In this document: one piece after another, positions 44,356 through 54,786 of the stretch | Numbering within the stretch: position 1 is the stretch's first letter | How the letters are laid out: every line of letters begins with the position of its first letter | DNA from: Microbacterium laevaniformans | Lineage (GTDB): Bacteria > Actinomycetota > Actinomycetes > Actinomycetales > Microbacteriaceae | Assembly: GCF_016907555.1 (NCBI RefSeq) | Contig: NZ_JAFBCE010000001.1 | Location: forward strand, 1,736,001-1,800,000 | Direction of reading: 5' to 3' | DNA: 64,000 nt | Translations under genes and position numbers: made by a program | The notes under the pieces: generated by a model | Databases searched by the model: none | Seen by the model: the letters and a program-made list of their open reading frames with translations, nothing else | Told to the model about the DNA's origin: nothing

Positions 44356-45896
44356 GCGCAGCGCCTGCGCCGAAGAAGGTCCGACGGCGACCGCAATGGA
44401 GCCTGCAGACGCGACTGATCGCGGCCGTCGTCGGCATGGTCACGCTGATTCTGGCGATGATCGGCGTCGCCACCAGCGCGCTTCTCGGCAACATCCTGTC
44501 CGGCCAGCTCGACACACAGGTGCGCGATGCGGCAGCCAGTGTCAGCGCGCAACTGCTCTCGCAGAAGGTGGACTTTGGCACCGTGCAGTCCGCGTACACC
44601 GTGCTGCAGGAGGCGCGCGTGCGAACTCCCGGAGTGCTGCTGATCGTGAGGTCGGCGAGCGGCTTCGACGGGGCGTACCTCGACGGCAACAGCGTGAAGT
44701 CGCTGACGGACGCACAGGTACTCGAGATCGCCAACGCATTCGGCTCCGGTCCCTCCGCGACGGGGACGGTGGACGACATCGGCACCTACCGGCTGTTCAC
44801 CACCGGCGCCGGTCCCTACGCGATCGCGGTCGGGCTGCCGGTGTCGACCGTGAACACGACCATTGCGCAGATCCTGACGACCGTCGCCCTCGTCACCACC
44901 GGAGGGCTGCTGCTGCTGGCGGCCGTCATCGCCGTGGTGATCCGCTATTCCCTTCGGCCGCTTCGGGCCGTCGCCGCCACGGCGACACGCGTCGCTGCGC
45001 AGCCGCTGGACTCGGGCGACGTCACCATCTCCGAGCGCGTCCCGGCATCCGAAGCCGATGCGAGCGATGAGATCGGGCGTGTCGGTGCCGCACTGAACAC
45101 TCTGCTCGACCACATCGACGTGTCACTGGCCGCCCGGCAACGCAACGAGGAACGCATGCGCTCGTTCGTGGCCGACGCCAGCCACGAGCTGCGCACTCCC
45201 CTGGCGGCGATCCGCGGCTACTCCGAGCTTTCCCTGCGGTCGCTGCGGACCGTGAACGCCGCCGGCGACGCGGCCACACCGGCCCAGGTCGCGATCAGCG
45301 CCGAGCAGTCGGAGCAGAGCCTGGAGCGCATCCAGTCCGCCTCCCTGCGGATGACGGCGCTCGTCGAAGACCTGCTGCTGCTGGCTCGACTCGACGAGGG
45401 CAAGGAACTCGTGTACGGCGCCGTCGACCTCACGCGAGTGGTCGTCGACAGTGTCGCCGACGCACAGGTCGCCGGCTCAGGACACGAATGGCAGCTGGAT
45501 GCCGCCGAAGAACCGGTCGTCGTCGCCGGAGATGCGATGCGTCTGCATCAGGTCGTGGCGAACCTGCTCACCAACGCCCGCGTGCACACGCCGGCAGGAA
45601 CGACGGTCACCGCGAGCGTCGCCGTCGAGGAGGGCGACGCCGTCGTGCGCGTCACCGACAACGGTCCCGGCATTGATCCGGTGGTCGCCGGCGAGCTGTT
45701 CGAGAGGTTTGCGCGCGGCGACGCCTCCCGCGCACGCCAGACCGGAGGTACCGGCCTGGGCCTGTCGATCGCGAAGGCGATCGTCACCGCGCACCACGGC
45801 ACAATCTCCGTCAACAGCGAACCGGGACACACCGAGTTCGAGGTACGACTGCCGGCGCGCCCGGCGGCCCCGCACGCGGCCGACGCGCCGGCCTGA
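44352..45896 (+). CDS. Sensor histidine kinase
   Basis: A 514-residue membrane kinase: TM1 at about 22-46, an extracytoplasmic sensor domain (47-172), TM2 at 174-199, HAMP, then HisKA with His278 (VADASHELRTPL) and HATPase with N box NLLTNARVH, G1 DNGPGID and G2 GGTGLGLSIAK. The start GTG overlaps the regulator stop. The sensor domain shows no recognised fold and no cysteine or histidine cluster, so its stimulus is unknown. Related actinobacterial pairs resemble TcrXY/PhoPR. Confidence 0.93.
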   Translation: MSAAPAPKKVRRRPQWSLQTRLIAAVVGMVTLILAMIGVATSALLGNILSGQLDTQVRDAAASVSAQLLSQKVDFGTVQSAYTVLQEARVRTPGVLLIVRSASGFDGAYLDGNSVKSLTDAQVLEIANAFGSGPSATGTVDDIGTYRLFTTGAGPYAIAVGLPVSTVNTTIAQILTTVALVTTGGLLLLAAVIAVVIRYSLRPLRAVAATATRVAAQPLDSGDVTISERVPASEADASDEIGRVGAALNTLLDHIDVSLAARQRNEERMRSFVADASHELRTPLAAIRGYSELSLRSLRTVNAAGDAATPAQVAISAEQSEQSLERIQSASLRMTALVEDLLLLARLDEGKELVYGAVDLTRVVVDSVADAQVAGSGHEWQLDAAEEPVVVAGDAMRLHQVVANLLTNARVHTPAGTTVTASVAVEEGDAVVRVTDNGPGIDPVVAGELFERFARGDASRARQTGGTGLGLSIAKAIVTAHHGTISVNSEPGHTEFEVRLPARPAAPHAADAPA

Positions 45897-45976
45897 CCCG
45901 GGCTGCGCGCGACCGGGGCCGAGACCGCCCCGACGACCGGGCGCACGCGGCCCCCGCACCAGGCGTGCGGTGCCGA

Positions 45977-47530
45977 TCAGTAACCCGAGAAGGCGTCCGT
46001 CGTGAGTGTCCGAGCCTTCTCGAGGGCGGGGGCGAGATCCGCGATGAGACGCGGCGGACCCGACACGTAGGCATGCCGCGAGGCGAGATCGGGCACCATC
46101 TGCAGCAGTCCCGCGGCATCCAGACGGACGCCCTGCGCCCACGTCCAGTGCCCGGGAAGCGTGTCGGGTTCGGTGCGAGTGAAGACGATCACCGGAATGC
46201 GGGCGTGTTCGAGCTCGTCGCGAAACGCGAGCTCTTCGGCATCCGCGGCGACGTAGACGAACACCACGTCACGCTGCTCCCCCGACAGGCGCAGGTGGCG
46301 CAGCTGCGAGACGAAGGGCGTGACGCCGATGCCGGCGGCGACCATGAGCACCGGCGCCGACGCGCGCGCCGGCAGGACGAAGTCGCCCCACACGCCGGTC
46401 ACCGCGAGCTGCTGGCCCGGCTCGACGAGCGCGAGCGCCTTCTTGTAGCTGGACTGCGATCCTTCGCGCAGCGCGATGCGCACCTCCGGCAGCTCCTCCG
46501 GCGCCGAGACGATGCTGAACTCCCGCCGCGTGCCGCGCGCATCGGGGCGAGGGTGCGGCACCTCGAGCTCGAGATACTGCCCCGCGACGAAACGGAAGCG
46601 CCGTTCCGCCCGGAACGACAGCTCGCGCACGGTGGGCGTGAGGACGACACGTTCCTGGAAGGTGAGGCGCACCGCCGTACGTAGGGCGAAGACGAAGGCG
46701 ATGAGGTTGCCGACCAGCAGCGCGCGCTCCTGACCGAGACTGACGTCGCCGACGTCGACGGGCCAGCCGGCGAGGACGCCGACCACCGCCGCGACCACGA
46801 ACTGCTGCCACCGGCGCGGGGGCAGCGTCAGCGGCTCGGAGAGCATGAAAGCGCCGAGGAACAGGAACGGCGACGACCAGAGGATGTTCCAGAACACCGT
46901 CCCCGCATCGAGTGCGAGCCCCGCCTGCTGGTACTGCAGCGTGGTGCGCACGAAGGCGACCGCCACCGCGACGACGAGGAAGAGCGCGCTGATGCGCACC
47001 TTCTCGGTGCGAACGAGCACGACGAGGCCGAGCAGGATGACGGGTCCGGCGAGGAAGGGGGAACCCACCCACCATGCGGACGAGCCCAGGTCCGGCAGCG
47101 ACAGGCTCAACATCGTGAGCACCGTCGCGCCGACCGCAGCGGGATTGAAGATGTGGCGTCCCTGCCAGACCAGCAGGTACTTGGATGCCGAGGCCACCAG
47201 TCCCGCGACGGCGATGCCCACGAGCGCCGCCGGCTCCACCGTAGGGCGCAGGACGAACAGCAGGATCAGCACGGTGACGAGCGACGACTCCCACCGCCAG
47301 TCCTTGCCGAGCACGCGGTGTGCGATCGCATCGGTCGCGGCACAGGCCAACGCGAGCACGAGGAGGGTAACCAGCAGCTCCCACGGCGAGGGCCCGACCG
47401 CTCCCGCGAAGGACAGCACGAGAGCGATCGCGGCCAGGACGGCGAGCGCGAGAACGACCAGGCGGTACATCGATACGCGACCGAGCACCGCCAGGGTGCG
47501 ACTCCATGCCGCGGTGAGTGAGCTCGTCAC
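45977..47530 (-). CDS. NqrB/RnfD-like membrane domain fused to NAD(P)H:flavin reductase
   Basis: A 517-residue fusion. Residues 1 to about 290 form eight to ten membrane helices of the NQR2/RnfD/RnfE family, with HIFNPAAVGA (127-136) and FMLSEPLTLPP (228-238). Residues 290-517 are a ferredoxin-NADP reductase module: FAD motif RREFS (335-339) and NAD site VAAGIGVTPF (397-406). The usual FMN-threonine SGAT motif of RnfD/NqrB is not evident. It should move electrons from cytoplasmic NAD(P)H across the membrane. Its GTG overlaps the apbE stop (GTGA), and a flavin lipoprotein heads the operon. Confidence 0.87.
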   Translation of the reverse strand: MTSSLTAAWSRTLAVLGRVSMYRLVVLALAVLAAIALVLSFAGAVGPSPWELLVTLLVLALACAATDAIAHRVLGKDWRWESSLVTVLILLFVLRPTVEPAALVGIAVAGLVASASKYLLVWQGRHIFNPAAVGATVLTMLSLSLPDLGSSAWWVGSPFLAGPVILLGLVVLVRTEKVRISALFLVVAVAVAFVRTTLQYQQAGLALDAGTVFWNILWSSPFLFLGAFMLSEPLTLPPRRWQQFVVAAVVGVLAGWPVDVGDVSLGQERALLVGNLIAFVFALRTAVRLTFQERVVLTPTVRELSFRAERRFRFVAGQYLELEVPHPRPDARGTRREFSIVSAPEELPEVRIALREGSQSSYKKALALVEPGQQLAVTGVWGDFVLPARASAPVLMVAAGIGVTPFVSQLRHLRLSGEQRDVVFVYVAADAEELAFRDELEHARIPVIVFTRTEPDTLPGHWTWAQGVRLDAAGLLQMVPDLASRHAYVSGPPRLIADLAPALEKARTLTTDAFSGY

Positions 47531-48420
47531 AGGAACAACTCTGCCTTACTGTCGGGCGACCACTCCACGCGGCCGTCGGTGGTCATACGCACCCACGCCG
47601 CGGCGTGAGCGTCGGCGAACGCGGGTCCGCCGTCGAAGAAGAGCGCGGTGGCGGCGGCATCGGCGGTCATGGCGTCGGCAGCGACCGCCCACGTCGCGGC
47701 GATCGTGCGCACCGGCTCTCCGGTGCGCGCGTCCAGCACGTGATGCAGTCCCCCGCCGTCCGCGGCCGGCCAGGCGCGGCGCTGGATCGCGGACGCGCAG
47801 AGCGCGGCATCCGTCACCCGCCACACCCCGATCGCGCGCGTCGGGTCGAAGGGGTGCTCGAGTGCGATCGTCTCGCTGCCGCGCAGAGCGATGTCGCCGC
47901 CGGCGTCGACCGTCACCGCACCCTCTACGTGCGCCGCGACGCGACGCAGCACGCGGTCGGCGAGGCGCCCTTTGCCGAGCGCTCCGACATCGATCGTCGC
48001 CGGCGTGCGCAGGGTGAGCCGATCGCCGCCCCATGTCAGCAGCTGCGACCATCCCGCCGGAGCGGCTTGCGCGCCGTGGTCCACGAGCCCGTACTGGGCG
48101 TCGTAGCCACGGCGCGCGAGCGCGTCGCCGATGAGCGGGTTGACGGCTTCGGCCGTGGCCTCGCTCAGCGCGAGGAACAGATCCAGCATCGGCGCCGCAT
48201 CGACGGGCGCCGGGATGGGTCCTGCCGCCGTCGCGAGCGCGGCGATCTCGGCATCGGGCCGAAATCGCGACCACGCGCGGTCGAACGCGTCGATCAGAAC
48301 ACCGACCTCGGAGCGCACCGTGGCGGACAACTCCACGGCCGTGTCGATGCGCCAGCGCGTGCCGATCGCCTCGAACTCCCAGCGGAAAGCGGGGGGCGTG
48401 GACGAGTCGGGCGCGGTCAC
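47527..48420 (-). CDS. apbE: FAD:protein FMN transferase ApbE
   Basis: A 297-residue enzyme that covalently attaches FMN to Ser/Thr of secreted or membrane flavoproteins, using FAD. HHVLDARTGEPV carries the H-D-TG motif and TADAAATALF the metal-binding region, both typical of ApbE. No signal peptide is seen: FRWEFEAIGTRWRIDTAV begins the fold directly, so it is likely to act before export or at the membrane. GTGA overlaps on both sides couple it to the flavin lipoprotein upstream and the fusion protein downstream. Confidence 0.9.
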   Translation of the reverse strand: MTAPDSSTPPAFRWEFEAIGTRWRIDTAVELSATVRSEVGVLIDAFDRAWSRFRPDAEIAALATAAGPIPAPVDAAPMLDLFLALSEATAEAVNPLIGDALARRGYDAQYGLVDHGAQAAPAGWSQLLTWGGDRLTLRTPATIDVGALGKGRLADRVLRRVAAHVEGAVTVDAGGDIALRGSETIALEHPFDPTRAIGVWRVTDAALCASAIQRRAWPAADGGGLHHVLDARTGEPVRTIAATWAVAADAMTADAAATALFFDGGPAFADAHAAAWVRMTTDGRVEWSPDSKAELFL

Positions 48421-48917
48421 GCCTTCGCTTCGGTCTTGATCTCTTCGATCGCCTTGTTGAATCCACCGCTGGTCAGCGACGAACCGGCGACGCGCGACAC
48501 CGAGATGTCCTCGATCTTCTTGCCGACGACCTCGGAGCTGATTCCGCCGATGAACTGGCTCTGATACTGCTTCGACTCGCTATTGGTCGGATTTCCGCTG
48601 ACCTGCACGTCGGTGATGACGTCGTCGGCGAGCGTCACGGTCACCGAGATCGTCTCGACCGATTCGGGAGTCGAGTAGGAGCCTTGGGCGGAGTAGGTGC
48701 CGTCCTTGTACGCGGCGGTGGAGGCGGCGGACCCGGCGCTGCTGGTGGCCGATGCCGAGGCGGCGGCGGACGGGGTCGCTCCCTCCGCGGGGGCGGTGGT
48801 GGGCGAGGCGGTGCTCGTGGTCGTCGCGGAGCAGCCCGCGAGAGCGATCATTCCGAACACCGAGGCGGCGGCGGCGCCGGCGCGGACGGAACGGGGTACA
48901 GCGGTGGTGCGGATCAT
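48417..48917 (-). CDS. FMN-binding domain lipoprotein
   Basis: A 166-residue lipoprotein. The signal peptide ends in the lipobox LAGC (cleavage before Cys near residue 28). A Ser/Thr/Ala-rich linker follows, then an FMN_bind domain (PF04205; about 70-160) like NqrC/RnfG. The flavin attachment motif, usually SGATxTS, reads AGSSLTS here, so the acceptor is a serine or threonine in a shifted context. GGAGG lies seven bases before the ATG at 48915-48917. It is the first gene of the electron-transfer operon and would receive electrons outside the membrane. Confidence 0.87.
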   Translation of the reverse strand: MIRTTAVPRSVRAGAAAASVFGMIALAGCSATTTSTASPTTAPAEGATPSAAASASATSSAGSAASTAAYKDGTYSAQGSYSTPESVETISVTVTLADDVITDVQVSGNPTNSESKQYQSQFIGGISSEVVGKKIEDISVSRVAGSSLTSGGFNKAIEEIKTEAKA

Positions 48918-49022
48918 GATGGTCCTCCTTCTGTCGTGCCCTGCCGCTTCAGATGCGCGGGGGCACATCGCGGTGGCGCTTTCCACGCTAGCGGCGCGCT
49001 CGGACGAGACCCCTGCGTTTTC

Positions 49023-49260
49023 CTATGCATTCGCATTGAGAACCGGGCGCCTGCGCAGCGCCTTGAACACCTCTACCGCGAGGAACACGGCGCTTCGGCT
49101 CAGGCAGAAGGTTGGGCCCGATGACAGCATGTCGGGCTCGCGCGTCGTCCGCCGTCAGGCCGTCCTCTCCGACGCGAAGCAGGCGGCGAACCTCCGCGAC
49201 GTCAGCGGCGTGCGGGGCGGCAACGGTGAGGTCGACGTCGGCAGCAGCGTGGGCGCTCAT
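49023..49260 (-). pseudogene. N-terminal fragment of a cation P-type ATPase
   Basis: Residues 1-58 of the frame starting at 49260 read VRRLLRVGEDGLTADDARARHAVIGPNLLPEPKRR, the cation-ATPase N-terminal domain (GL...A..R....GPN.LP). The frame then loses resemblance; a shift gives VEVFKALRRRPVLNANA before a stop at 49023. The catalytic DKTG and everything else of the about 850-residue protein is absent. No Shine-Dalgarno precedes the ATG. It is a remnant left between prs and the flavin operon. Confidence 0.55.
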
Positions 49261-49355
49261 ACCGCGATCCGAGGAGGCGCACTTCGCCGCCGCGGGTGCG
49301 ATCGCCAGGATGACGTCCGGCGACGCTCACGCCGCCGCGACCGGGGGCGGCGGGC

Positions 49356-50390
49356 TCAGGCGGCGCCGTCGAACATGCTCGTGACCGAGCCGTCCTCGAA
49401 GACCTCTTTGATCGCGCGCGCGAGCAGCGGAGCGATGGGCAGAATCGTCAGCCCCGGGAAGCGCTTCTCGTCCGCAAGGGGAATCGTGTCGGTCACGACG
49501 ACTTCGTCGATCGCGGCATCCTGCAGGCGCTCGGTCGCCGGAGCGCTGAACACCGCGTGCGTGGCCGCCACGATGACCCGTTCGGCCCCGTTGGCCTTCA
49601 GCGCCTGCGCCGCCTTGACGATGGTGCCGCCGGTGTCGATCATGTCGTCGACGAGCAGGCAGACGCGACCCTCGACGTGTCCCACGATCTCGTTGACGGT
49701 CACCTGGTTGGCGACGTTCGGGTCGCGGCGTTTGTGGATGATCGCGAGAGGCGCTCCGAGCGAGTCGGACCACTGGTCGGCCACGCGCACGCGCCCGGTG
49801 TCGGGCGAGACGACGGTGAGGTTGGCACGGTCGTCGGTCGAAAGGCTGTTCTGGAAGTACTCGAGCAGCACGGGCTTGGCGAACAGGTGATCGACCGGTC
49901 CATCGAAGAACCCCTGGATCTGAGCGGCGTGCAGGTCCACGCTCATCACGCGGTCGGCACCCGCCGTCTTCAGCAGATCGGCGACGAGACGCGCGCTGAT
50001 CGGCTCGCGACCGCGACCCTTCTTGTCCTGACGCGAGTAGGGGTAATACGGCGCGACGACGGTGATCCGCTTCGCGGAGGCGCGCTTGGCGGCATCCAGC
50101 ATGATCAGCAGCTCCATGAGCCACTCGTTCACCGGGGGGCCGAAGGACTGGATGATGAAGGCATCGCAGCCGCGGATCGACACCTCGAAGCGGGTCAGGA
50201 TCTCGCCGGAGGCGAACGTACGATGCTCGGTCGGTACCAGCTCGGTGCCGAGCGCCTGGGCGACGTCATGCGACAGGGTCGGATGCGAGCTGCCGCTGGC
50301 GACGACCAAACGCTTCTTGGTCTTGGCGACGAGTCCGGGGGCGATCCCGCGCTCGACGTCCAGGTCAACCGTGTGCTTCTTGCGCGCCAT
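49356..50390 (-). CDS. prs: Ribose-phosphate pyrophosphokinase
   Basis: A 344-residue enzyme making PRPP from ribose 5-phosphate and ATP. The flexible loop PYSRQDKKGRGREPISARLVADLL, the catalytic-site DLHAAQIQGFF and the PRPP loop LLVDDMIDTGGT are intact. The start is the ATG at 50388-50390 (MARKKHTVDLD), 26 bases inside the 3' end of glmU, so the two are coupled. A G/C hairpin (49330-49352) follows the stop but lacks a U tract. Confidence 0.95.
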   Translation of the reverse strand: MARKKHTVDLDVERGIAPGLVAKTKKRLVVASGSSHPTLSHDVAQALGTELVPTEHRTFASGEILTRFEVSIRGCDAFIIQSFGPPVNEWLMELLIMLDAAKRASAKRITVVAPYYPYSRQDKKGRGREPISARLVADLLKTAGADRVMSVDLHAAQIQGFFDGPVDHLFAKPVLLEYFQNSLSTDDRANLTVVSPDTGRVRVADQWSDSLGAPLAIIHKRRDPNVANQVTVNEIVGHVEGRVCLLVDDMIDTGGTIVKAAQALKANGAERVIVAATHAVFSAPATERLQDAAIDEVVVTDTIPLADEKRFPGLTILPIAPLLARAIKEVFEDGSVTSMFDGAA

Positions 50391-51837
50391 GGTCCGCTTC
50401 CTGTGCAGTGCGGGAACGTGCGGCAGCCGCGGCCGCGGCCGTTCCCGGTCGGTGGTTCTCGACCCACCCCTCGACGTTGCGCTGGGGGGCAACGCTCAAG
50501 GCGAGAGCTCCGGGCGGGACGTCCTTCCGGATCACCGCACCGGCACCGGTCTTGGCGCCATCTCCGATCCTAACGGGCGCGACGAAGACGTTGTGCGAGC
50601 CGGAGTGCACCTCGTCGCCGATCTCGGTGCGATGCTTGGCGATGTCGTCGTAGTTCGCGGTGATCGCGCCGGCGCCGAGGTTGACGCCGCGTCCGATCGT
50701 CGTGTCGCCGATGTAGGACAGGTGGGGAACCTTGCTGCCTGCGCCGATGGTGGAGTTCTTCGTCTCCACGAACGTTCCGATCTTGCCTCCATCGGCCAGC
50801 ACGGTACCCGGCCGCAGATAGGCGAACGGTCCGACCGAGGCGCCCGCCCCGATGACGGCGAGCGTCGCATCAGTGCGGCGGACGACGGCGTTCTCGCCCA
50901 CCTCGCAGTCCTCCAGCGTCGTGTCGGGTCCGATCGTGGCGCCGGCAGCCACGGCAGTGGCGCGCAGGATGTGGGTGTTGGGCAACACCGTCACGTCGGG
51001 CGCGAGGGTCGCGGTGACATCGATCCAGGTCGTCGCCGGATCCTGAATCGTGACGCCGTCGAGTTGCCACCGGCGCACGGTGCGCGCGTTGAGCAGGCGC
51101 CCGGCCTCGGCGAGCTGCGCGCGATCGTTGACGCCGAGCGTCAGCGAGACGTCGGAGACGACGGATGCCGTGACGGCGAGCCCCGCGGTGCGGGCCAGGC
51201 CCACGACGTCGGTCAGATACTTCTCGCCCTGCGCGTTCTGGGTGCCCACACGCGCCAGCTGCGAACGCAACATTTCCGCCTGGAAGACGTAGACGCCCGC
51301 GTTGATCTCGGTGATCGCCGCTTCCGCGGCCGTGGCGTCCTTCTGCTCGACGATGCGCTCCACGCCGCCGTTGGTGGCGCGCACGACACGGCCGTAGCCG
51401 GTCGCGTCGTCGAGCACGGCCGACAGCAGTGTGATCGCAGCCCGGGACGAGCGGTGGTCTCGGATGAGGGCGCTCAGCGTCTCGGCATCGAGCAGGGGGA
51501 CGTCACCGGAAAGCACCAGCACGTCGCCGGCGAAATCGGGGACGGCGTCCAGGGCGACTTCGACGGCGCGACCCGTGCCCGGGATCTCGTCCTGGTCGAC
51601 CACGACGACCTCGGGCGAGATACCGGTCACCGCATCGGCGACGAGATCCCTTTCGTGCCGGACGACGACGAGAACGTGGGCGGGCGACAGGTCGCGGGCC
51701 GTGTCGAGAACGTGCCCGACGAGGGGGCGGCCCCCGATGCGGTGCAGCACCTTCGGCAGCGACGAGCGCATGCGCGTACCCTGCCCCGCGGCGAGGATCA
51801 CGACGGCGAGGGACGCATCCAACCTGTTCTCTGTCAT
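50365..51837 (-). CDS. glmU: Bifunctional GlmU (GlcN-1-P acetyltransferase/GlcNAc-1-P uridylyltransferase)
   Basis: A 490-residue enzyme for UDP-GlcNAc synthesis. The N-terminal uridylyltransferase carries LAAGQGTRMRSSLPKVLHRIGGRPL (about 15-40), and the C-terminal left-handed beta-helix has RPGTVLADGGKIGTFVETKNSTIG and the acetyl-CoA region. An Ala-rich tail of about 35 residues is non-conserved. The ATG at 51837 lies only one base after the 3' end of tRNA-Gln, leaving no room for a leader or Shine-Dalgarno outside the tRNA. Confidence 0.95.
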   Translation of the reverse strand: MTENRLDASLAVVILAAGQGTRMRSSLPKVLHRIGGRPLVGHVLDTARDLSPAHVLVVVRHERDLVADAVTGISPEVVVVDQDEIPGTGRAVEVALDAVPDFAGDVLVLSGDVPLLDAETLSALIRDHRSSRAAITLLSAVLDDATGYGRVVRATNGGVERIVEQKDATAAEAAITEINAGVYVFQAEMLRSQLARVGTQNAQGEKYLTDVVGLARTAGLAVTASVVSDVSLTLGVNDRAQLAEAGRLLNARTVRRWQLDGVTIQDPATTWIDVTATLAPDVTVLPNTHILRATAVAAGATIGPDTTLEDCEVGENAVVRRTDATLAVIGAGASVGPFAYLRPGTVLADGGKIGTFVETKNSTIGAGSKVPHLSYIGDTTIGRGVNLGAGAITANYDDIAKHRTEIGDEVHSGSHNVFVAPVRIGDGAKTGAGAVIRKDVPPGALALSVAPQRNVEGWVENHRPGTAAAAAAARSRTAQEADHGAQEAHG

Positions 51838-51838
51838 G

Positions 51839-51910
51839 CTCCGCCGCCAGGATTCGAACCTGAACCTCACAGCTCCAAAGGCTGTCGTGCTGCCGTTACA
51901 CCACGGCGGA
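51839..51910 (-). tRNA. tRNA-Gln (UUG)
   Basis: A 72-nt cloverleaf: acceptor UCCGCCG/CGGCGGA, D-stem GUG/CAC, anticodon stem ACAGC/GCUGU with loop CUUUGGA (anticodon UUG), variable loop GAGGU, T-loop UUCGAAU, discriminator G73. CCA is not encoded; the base after G73 is followed directly by the glmU ATG. Confidence 0.93.
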
Positions 51911-51983
51911 CCGCACCCCACGAGACGGCGGGTGTGCCGCTCCAGTCTGCCAGTCCCGACCCCGGATGACCGCATCGCCGTGC

Positions 51984-54192
<2,209 letters not shown>

Positions 54193-54233
54193 CTGTTCTC
54201 CTTCTCGAACGCGTATTCACACGATACCCCTGG

Positions 54234-54249
54234 GGGTATTTTGACGCAA
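54234..54249. promoter_or_regulatory. CsoR/CstR-type operator
   Basis: ATACCCC-TG-GGGGTAT is a perfect 7-bp inverted repeat with a 2-base centre, 42 bases upstream of the reductase start and 32 before the divergent MarR gene. TACCC/GGGTA arms are the established recognition pattern for CsoR/RcnR/CstR proteins. Confidence 0.8.
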
Positions 54250-54280
54250 CTCCGAGCGCCGCCGCGACGATAATGGAGGC

Positions 54281-54778
54281 ATGTCCACCGAGCACGACGA
54301 AGTCGACCGCATCGTCGGCGCGTGGGGCGCCCAGCGACCGGATCTCGACTTCTCGCCGCTGGAGGTGCTCTCGCGGGTGGATCGCCTGTCGCGTCATCTC
54401 GACCGGGCGCGACGCGAGGCGTTTCGTCGCAGCGACCTCGAACCCTGGGAGTGGGACGTGCTGTCGGCACTGCGACGGGCCGGCGAGCCCTACCAGCTCA
54501 GTCCCAAGCAGCTGCTGCAGCAGACGCTGGTCTCCAGCGGCACGATGACGAACCGCATCGATCGCCTCGTCGGACGCCGCCTGGTGCGCCGCGAGGCCGA
54601 TCCCGGTGACGGACGCAGCGTTCTGGTGACGATCACCGACGAGGGCAAGACCCGCGTGGATGCCGCGATCACACGCCTCGTCGACGCCGAAGCCCTGCTG
54701 CTCAGCGTGCTGTCACGCTCCGATCGCGAGCGACTCGCGGGCCTGCTGCGAAAGCTGTCGCTGGGCTTCGACTCCTGA
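54281..54778 (+). CDS. MarR family regulator
   Basis: A 165-residue regulator with the winged helix at about 55-125: LSPKQLLQQTLVSSGTMTNRIDRLVGRRLVRREADPGDGRSVLV, where DxRS of the wing is typical of MarR. The dimerisation helices at both ends are present. It is divergent from the CoA-disulfide reductase operon, and the CstR-like operator sits between them. Its own target and ligand are unknown. The ATG at 54281 has GAGG eight bases upstream. Confidence 0.88.
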   Translation: MSTEHDEVDRIVGAWGAQRPDLDFSPLEVLSRVDRLSRHLDRARREAFRRSDLEPWEWDVLSALRRAGEPYQLSPKQLLQQTLVSSGTMTNRIDRLVGRRLVRREADPGDGRSVLVTITDEGKTRVDAAITRLVDAEALLLSVLSRSDRERLAGLLRKLSLGFDS

Positions 54779-54786
54779 CAGCCGGC

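Noticed and set aside
45913..45934. Short GGGGC/GCCCC hairpin after the histidine kinase gene
   Set aside because: A plausible terminator position, but the stem is short and many similar repeats occur by chance here.
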